DNA of 24,043 nt from an uncultured Collinsella sp. (GTDB lineage: Bacteria > Actinomycetota > Coriobacteriia > Coriobacteriales > Coriobacteriaceae): positions 1 through 24,043 of the forward strand of contig UQJA01000017.1 in the NCBI GenBank assembly GCA_900541285.1, in the 5' to 3' direction. Every line of letters begins with the position of its first letter. Position 1 is the stretch's first letter. Positions 19,247 to 24,043 of the stretch are shown here, piece after piece. Under the pieces are notes generated by a model. That model ran no database searches. It saw only the letters and a list, made by a program, of their open reading frames with translations, and was not told the origin of the DNA. The position numbers and the translations under genes are program-made.

Positions 19247-22026
19247 CAGAATCCTCCAAACTCACGATCTTCACGTGCCATCTCGGCGTCGACAGACTCC
19301 AGCGCGGCAAGCCCCTCCTCGTCCAACAGGACCTCGCGCGGCTTGGAACCGTCGGGCGGGCCGACGACACCCTTTTCTTCCAGCATGTCCATAATACGCC
19401 CGGCACGCGCATAGCCAACCTTCAGACGACGTTGCAGGCCAGATGTGGAGCCAAGCTGCGATTCCACCACAATATGGGCGGCTTCCCAAATGAGCGGATC
19501 ATCGTCTTGCGGCTCGGCGACTCCGGTGCGGACAATGCCGCCGCCACCCGCCATGGACATGGAAGCGGGCGCCACGGCAGACAGGATCTCCTCGTGGTAA
19601 TCGGGCTCGCTCTGCGACTTGACGAACTCGACAATCTCGTTGATTTCGTCGTCCGAGACAAAGCAGCCTTGGATACGGCGAGGCTTGCCCCAGTCGACCT
19701 TGGAGAACAGCATGTCGCCCAAACCGGTGAGCTTTTCGGCACCCATCTGGTCGATGATGACGCGCGAGTCGATGCCCGTGGCGACGTTAAAGGCGATGCG
19801 GTTGGTAATGTTGGCCTTGATGAGGCCCGTCACCACGTTGGAACTGGGGCGCTGCGTGGCCACGATAAGGTGGATACCGGCGGCACGGCCCAGCTGGGCG
19901 ATACGCACAATCGACGCCTCGACATCCTTACCGGCGACCATCATCAGGTCCGAAAGCTCGTCAATGATGATGACCAGGTAGGGCATCTTTTGCGGCGGGT
20001 TGTCGTAATGCTCAAACTCGCCGGCGGCCTGCTTTTCGTTGTAGGTCGAGATCTTACGCACGTTAAGTCGCTCGAAGACCTTCAGGCGACGCTCCATCTC
20101 GGACACGGCCCATTGCAGAGCGCTCGCGGCCTGCTTGGGCTCGGTCACCACGGGGACATAGAGATGCGGGAGACCGTTATAGCCCGCAAGCTCGACGCGC
20201 TTGGGGTCGACCATGATCAGGCGAACATCCTCGGGAAGGGCGCGCATGAGCAGGGTCGTGATGATGGAATTGATCATCACCGACTTACCGGAACCTGTGG
20301 TACCGGCAATAAGCAGGTGGGGCATCTTGGCGAGGTCGGCGACAACCGGCGTGCCCTCGGCATCGCGGCCGATGGCCAGCTCGAGCGGACCGCCCTTCAC
20401 ATAGGGCAGCACGTCGCCCAAATTGACGTTTTGGCGCTTGCGATTGGGAATCTCGATGCCCACGAGCGAGGTGCCGGGGATCGGGGCAAAGATACGCACC
20501 GACTGGGCAGCGAGCGAAAGCGCGATATCGTCCTCGAGGCTCGAGATCTTACTCACGCGCTCGCCCTCGCCGGGCTGAAGCTTAAAGGTCGTAACCGTGG
20601 GGCCGGCGATCCAGCCGACCACGCGGGCACTGCGGCCAAACTCAAGCAAGGTGGATTGCAGTGACTCGGCAGTCTGTTCCAGCTCCTTGTCAGATGACGC
20701 GGAGGACGCCGACTGCGGGTTGGCGTGCAGGATCTCGAGCGGCGGAAGCTTGAGGCCGTCCTCTTCTTCGCCCTCGTTATCTGCGGCGCCGCCGTCCGCT
20801 CCCCCATCGCTAGCCGCAGCCGATTCGACAGCACTCAAGGCAGGCGCATCGGCAACCTTGGGATGCTTCAAGAAGTCGGGAATCTGAGGTGCTGCCGAGA
20901 CGGGATTCACGGCAAACGGCGGCTCGGACTCGTCGATCTTATCGGGGTCGTCTTCCATCGAAAGCTGGCCAGTTACCTGGTCGCGCTTGGCATGGCGACG
21001 CGGCAGCAAAGTTGTCTTTGCGGTCTCAATCGGAGCCTCGTCGTCCTCGTCATCGCCCTCAGTGAGCTCAATCTCGCTATCGGACCAAGACGGGTCGGGC
21101 TCGCTTGTATTGAGCTTAGGCGCAGCCTTGCCCTTCTTGGCATGGCGGCGCGGCAGCAGCGTCGTCTTAGCGCGCTCAGCCTCAACCGACTCGAACACGT
21201 CGACAAACGGATTCTCGTCCTCGTCGTCATTGTCCAAAACCGGGTCCACATCGTTGCCCATAACCGTGGTCACGGCAGCATCGGAGCCCTTTTGACGAAG
21301 AATGCTCAGGTGCGGACGGGCAACGCCGGGCACCGACAGGGCTTCATCGTCACCCCACGGGCTCGCGTTGACGTCGGCACGACGGCGCTCGGCAAAATCG
21401 GCCGCACGGTCGCGAGCAGAGCGCAGCACGCCACCCACCGAAAAGCCGATGATGACAAAACCAACGACGGCCAGACCCAACAGGACCACCATCGCGATAG
21501 GCTTACCCAGGGCATTCTGCAGCGCACTCGCAATAAACGCACCGATGTAGCCACCCGAGGCGGATAGATTTTGCGGCGTGAACATAAGGTCACACGAGTC
21601 GCTCGTACCCGGCACCATCAGCGAAAGAATGGAGACAACGGTGATAAAGACCACGGCTCCGCCCGCGACCGAGCGAATGTTGAGCGGCGAGTCCTCGCCT
21701 AAAAAGAGCGTGGCGGCAAACAGCAAAATGACGATCGGCAGCACGTAGGCGCCCAGACCAAAGCCCAGGTGGTAGAAACCGGCAACCGCAGCCGTAACGG
21801 GTGCGGTCGCCGGCGAAATCACGGCAATGAAGGACGCAATCGCCAAAACGGCGATGACCACGCCGGCGATATCGCGGTTGGCCGAAGGCTCGACCAGGGG
21901 CTCGAACTCATCGAAGTCCGCCTCGTGGCCCTTATTGGCACGCAGATGGGAACCGGCACCCTTAGCAGATGCCGGTTGGTTATTGGCCTTATTGCCTTTG
22001 GCGTTTTGTGCAGATCCGCGCGCCAA
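19246..22026 (-). CDS. ftsK: DNA translocase FtsK/SpoIIIE
   Basis: A 926-residue septal ATPase that pumps chromosome ends through the closing division site. The N-terminus has about four membrane helices (about 52-72, 84-108, 120-138, 176-200). An acidic linker covers about 205-440, and the motor follows: Walker A GTTGSGKS (575-582), Walker B LVIIIDE (684-690), and RPSSNVVTGLIKANI. The C-terminal gamma winged-helix domain (about 845-912, SQLGSTSGLQRRLKVGYARA) reads orienting DNA sequences. The start is TTG at 22026, one base after the rnj stop, supported by GGAGG six bases before it. No ATG fits better. The linker repeats TTLLPRRHAK twice (see finding). Confidence 0.96.
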   Translation of the reverse strand: MARGSAQNAKGNKANNQPASAKGAGSHLRANKGHEADFDEFEPLVEPSANRDIAGVVIAVLAIASFIAVISPATAPVTAAVAGFYHLGFGLGAYVLPIVILLFAATLFLGEDSPLNIRSVAGGAVVFITVVSILSLMVPGTSDSCDLMFTPQNLSASGGYIGAFIASALQNALGKPIAMVVLLGLAVVGFVIIGFSVGGVLRSARDRAADFAERRRADVNASPWGDDEALSVPGVARPHLSILRQKGSDAAVTTVMGNDVDPVLDNDDEDENPFVDVFESVEAERAKTTLLPRRHAKKGKAAPKLNTSEPDPSWSDSEIELTEGDDEDDEAPIETAKTTLLPRRHAKRDQVTGQLSMEDDPDKIDESEPPFAVNPVSAAPQIPDFLKHPKVADAPALSAVESAAASDGGADGGAADNEGEEEDGLKLPPLEILHANPQSASSASSDKELEQTAESLQSTLLEFGRSARVVGWIAGPTVTTFKLQPGEGERVSKISSLEDDIALSLAAQSVRIFAPIPGTSLVGIEIPNRKRQNVNLGDVLPYVKGGPLELAIGRDAEGTPVVADLAKMPHLLIAGTTGSGKSVMINSIITTLLMRALPEDVRLIMVDPKRVELAGYNGLPHLYVPVVTEPKQAASALQWAVSEMERRLKVFERLNVRKISTYNEKQAAGEFEHYDNPPQKMPYLVIIIDELSDLMMVAGKDVEASIVRIAQLGRAAGIHLIVATQRPSSNVVTGLIKANITNRIAFNVATGIDSRVIIDQMGAEKLTGLGDMLFSKVDWGKPRRIQGCFVSDDEINEIVEFVKSQSEPDYHEEILSAVAPASMSMAGGGGIVRTGVAEPQDDDPLIWEAAHIVVESQLGSTSGLQRRLKVGYARAGRIMDMLEEKGVVGPPDGSKPREVLLDEEGLAALESVDAEMAREDREFGGF

Positions 22027-22027
22027 A

Positions 22028-23698
22028 CTAAACCTCCATGACGACCGGGATGATCATCGGGCGGGTGCGCGTACGGCTCCAGATAAAGTTAGAGAGCGAA
22101 TCGCGCACGGCCTTGCGAATGGCATCGGAACCGCTGCTCGTAAAGCTGAACTTGCCCTTCTCGATCGTCTTCATGATGGACGCGGAGGCATCATCGGAGA
22201 ACTGGTCGTCGATGGCAAACGAGACGCCGCGGCCCGAGAACTCGATGGCTTCGATCTTCTTATGCTTGAGCGAGACGATGGCAACGGCCGTGACCATGCC
22301 GTCGTTGGCGAGCTTCTGGCGATCGCGCAGGACGATGGGGTCAGTGTCGCCGATGCGAAGACCGTCGACGTAGACAATGCCGGACTCGACGGGCGTACCG
22401 CGCTTGACGATACCGCCACGCATCTCGAGCGTATCGCCGTTGTCGAGGATAAAGATATGGTCGTCCTTGATGCCCATCTTTCGAGCAAGCTGGGCATGGG
22501 CGCGCAGGTGAACGGCCTCGCCGTGAACCGGCATAAAGTACGTGGGCTTGGCCATAGCCATCAGGAGCTTAAGCTCCTCTTGGCTACCGTGGCCCGAGAC
22601 GTGGACAAGAGCGCGGTTCTTGTCCCACACGTCGCAGCCAAGCTTAGCCAGGCTGTTGACGACCTGCTGGACGGCTTTCTCATTGCCAGGAACAGGAGTT
22701 GCCGAGAGGATAACGGTATCGCCCTCGTGGATGGAGAGCGTCTTGTGCTCGCCGTTGGCCATGCGGGACAGGGCCGACAGCGGCTCGCCCTGAGAACCGG
22801 TGCACATGACGACAATCTTGTCGTCGGGCAGGTTATCAATGTCGAAGGCATCGATGATATCAGCGTCGTCGATGTTGAGGTAGCCCAGCTCACGCGCGAC
22901 GCGGGTGTTAGTGAGCATGGAGCGACCGGTCACAACAACCTTACGGCCACACTTGCGGGCGGCATCGCAGATCTGCTGCAGGCGATGGATATGGCTCGAG
23001 AACGATGCGACGAACACGCGACCCGGGGCATTCTTGATGGCGTGGAGCAGGTTGGGACCAACCTCGGCCTCGGACTTGGTAAAGCCGGGAACCGTGGCAT
23101 TGGTGGAGTCGGAAAGCAGCAGGTCAATGCCCTGCTTGGCAAAGCGGCTGATTGCAGCATAGTCGGGCGTGACGCCGTCGATGGGCGTCTGGTCGAGCTT
23201 AAAGTCGCCCGTGTGCATAACGGTGCCCTGATTGGTGCGGATGAACACGCCCAGAGCGCCGGGGATAGAGTGCGTCATCGAGAAGAAGTCGAGCGAGATG
23301 CCGCCGAGGTTGACATGGCTGCCGCCCTTGACCTCGCGGAACTTAGGTGCGCGGATGCGGAACTCAGAAAGCTTGCCCTCGATAAAGCCAAGCGTCAGCT
23401 TGCTCGAGAAGATAGGCACCTTGTTGTTGAGGTCCTGCAGCAGATACGGAAGCGAACCGGTGTGGTCCTCGTGGCCGTGGGTGACGACGATACCGCGGAG
23501 TTTCTCCTCGTTTTCAAGAACGTAGGTGTAGTCGGGAAGCACAAGGTCAATACCGGGCTGGGAGTCGTCGGGGAACATAAGGCCGGCGTCGACGAGCACC
23601 ATGTCGTCGCCGCACTCGAAGACCGTCATGTTCTTACCGATACCGTCAAGGCCGCCGAGCGGGATGATCTTCAAGGGAGATGATTTTTTAGCTGCCAT
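22028..23698 (-). CDS. rnj: Ribonuclease J
   Basis: A 556-residue metallo-beta-lactamase/beta-CASP nuclease with 5'-to-3' exo- and endonuclease activity, acting in mRNA decay and rRNA maturation. The metal-binding motif HGHEDH is at 74-79 in VVTHGHEDHTGSLPYLL. A further metal-ligand histidine lies in VMHTGDFKLDQTP, and beta-CASP motifs include VSGHGSQEEL and FMPVHGE. The C-terminal domain extends to 556. The ATG at 23698 is preceded by GAAAGGAAAC. It is the first gene of a seven-gene unit in which ftsK starts one base after its stop. rnj next to ftsK is typical of actinobacteria. Confidence 0.97.
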   Translation of the reverse strand: MAAKKSSPLKIIPLGGLDGIGKNMTVFECGDDMVLVDAGLMFPDDSQPGIDLVLPDYTYVLENEEKLRGIVVTHGHEDHTGSLPYLLQDLNNKVPIFSSKLTLGFIEGKLSEFRIRAPKFREVKGGSHVNLGGISLDFFSMTHSIPGALGVFIRTNQGTVMHTGDFKLDQTPIDGVTPDYAAISRFAKQGIDLLLSDSTNATVPGFTKSEAEVGPNLLHAIKNAPGRVFVASFSSHIHRLQQICDAARKCGRKVVVTGRSMLTNTRVARELGYLNIDDADIIDAFDIDNLPDDKIVVMCTGSQGEPLSALSRMANGEHKTLSIHEGDTVILSATPVPGNEKAVQQVVNSLAKLGCDVWDKNRALVHVSGHGSQEELKLLMAMAKPTYFMPVHGEAVHLRAHAQLARKMGIKDDHIFILDNGDTLEMRGGIVKRGTPVESGIVYVDGLRIGDTDPIVLRDRQKLANDGMVTAVAIVSLKHKKIEAIEFSGRGVSFAIDDQFSDDASASIMKTIEKGKFSFTSSGSDAIRKAVRDSLSNFIWSRTRTRPMIIPVVMEV

Positions 23699-23817
23699 AG
23701 GTTAGTGTGGTTTCCTTTCTTCGAAACGGGTCTGGAACAACCGACGGGGCGCTTCTGGCAAACCGACCGCCGGGAACGTACAAACATGCATCACAGAGTC
23801 GATGCAATAACCACAGT

Positions 23818-23846
23818 ATGATACCCATTTGCACAACAACAGACCA
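23818..23846 (-). promoter_or_regulatory. Possible promoter of the rnj operon
   Basis: On the minus strand: TGGTCT (23846-23841), 17 bp, then TATCAT (23823-23818). The -10 is good and the -35 weak. The rest of 23699-23883 shows no convincing gene. The only open frame there (23707-23910, plus, 67 codons) has no recognisable product. Confidence 0.3.
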
Positions 23847-23883
23847 CCCATGCATCAAAGCCCCATCTGAACTGGTCTATCCC

Positions 23884-24022
23884 GCCGGTTTCCCGTGGGG
23901 CGGGCACTGATGAAGTTTCCTGCTCTACAGTCCTGCTCACGACGGAGGCCACATTAAGTGGCCTCCTGTTCGTGCGGAACTCGCGATAAACTTCATCAGT
24001 GCCCGCCCCACGGGAAACCGGC
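23884..24022. repeat. 139-bp palindrome with perfect 35-bp arms
   Basis: The left arm 23884-23918 and right arm 23988-24022 are exact inverted copies over 35 bp. The 69-nt centre holds a second perfect hairpin with 9-bp arms (GGAGGCCAC at 23944-23952 and GTGGCCTCC at 23958-23966, loop ATTAA). CACGA/TCGTG pairing just outside it lets the whole element fold into one very long stem. No T-run follows on either strand. The apex differs from copies A and B, so this is a separate type. Its neighbour beyond the window edge is unknown. Confidence 0.85.
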
Positions 24023-24043
24023 CAAAAAGAGACAGGTTTATTT

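Noticed and set aside
19237..21567. Plus-strand open frames of 475 and 280 codons opposite ftsK
   Set aside because: Antisense to intact ftsK motor and linker, with no recognisable domains.
21827..23683. A 618-codon plus-strand open frame opposite rnj and the start of ftsK
   Set aside because: Same kind of shadow. The minus-strand genes there have complete catalytic motifs.
23707..23910. A 67-codon plus-strand open frame upstream of rnj
   Set aside because: Runs into the terminal palindrome, has no SD and no recognisable product.
1..24043. CRISPR arrays, tRNA genes, rRNA genes, prophage or integrase genes
   Set aside because: No regularly spaced repeats, cloverleaf-like sequences or phage-type proteins were seen. 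All coding space is taken by chromosomal core genes.

Overview
The window looks like a chromosomal core region of a Coriobacteriia-type actinobacterium, with Collinsella or a close relative the best guess. This rests on moderately GC-rich sequence, actinobacterial gene order (rnj-ftsK-pgsA-cinA-recA-recX-miaB-miaA-hflX-lexA-LysM-nrdR-dut) and insertions otherwise known from Firmicutes (rodZ, rny and spoVS around recA). The taxon is inferred, since no rRNA is present. There are 22 protein genes, 21 complete. I see no tRNA, rRNA, CRISPR array or transposase.

Layout from left to right. A truncated thioredoxin reductase gene (trxB, minus) is divergent from a GT28/MGDG-synthase-type glycosyltransferase (plus). 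The glycosyltransferase converges on dut, and the 394-nt gap between them holds three large hairpins. Two of these (2333-2436 and 2592-2700) are copies of one element. Each starts 13 nt after the stop of its gene and reads in the same direction as that gene. Next comes a minus operon, LysM cell-division inhibitor-nrdR-dut, divergent from lexA and a DUF1624 membrane protein. Three LexA boxes spaced exactly 28 bp apart lie in the shared control region. Then come hflX, miaA, miaB, spoVS, a GHKL ATPase of unknown function and rny, all on the minus strand. A promoter and an apparent attenuator sit in front of rny. The SOS pair recA-recX follows, with a LexA box inside the recA promoter spacer and 11-bp phased A-tracts upstream. 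The right third is a tightly packed minus operon, rnj-ftsK-rodZ-yajQ-rimO-pgsA-cinA. The window ends in a 139-bp palindrome with perfect 35-bp arms.

How the genes fit together. lexA, recA, recX and the LysM division inhibitor form an SOS module. dut and nrdR serve nucleotide-pool control. rnj and rny are the two main mRNA-decay nucleases of Gram-positive-type bacteria. miaA, miaB, rimO and hflX act on tRNA and ribosomes. ftsK, rodZ and pgsA serve division, cell shape and membrane lipid. The least understood items are the orientation-conserved 3'-end hairpins, the terminal palindrome, the GHKL ATPase between rny and spoVS (the place of ymdB in Bacillus), the hairpin enclosing the nrdR ribosome-binding site, and the terminator inside the rny leader.
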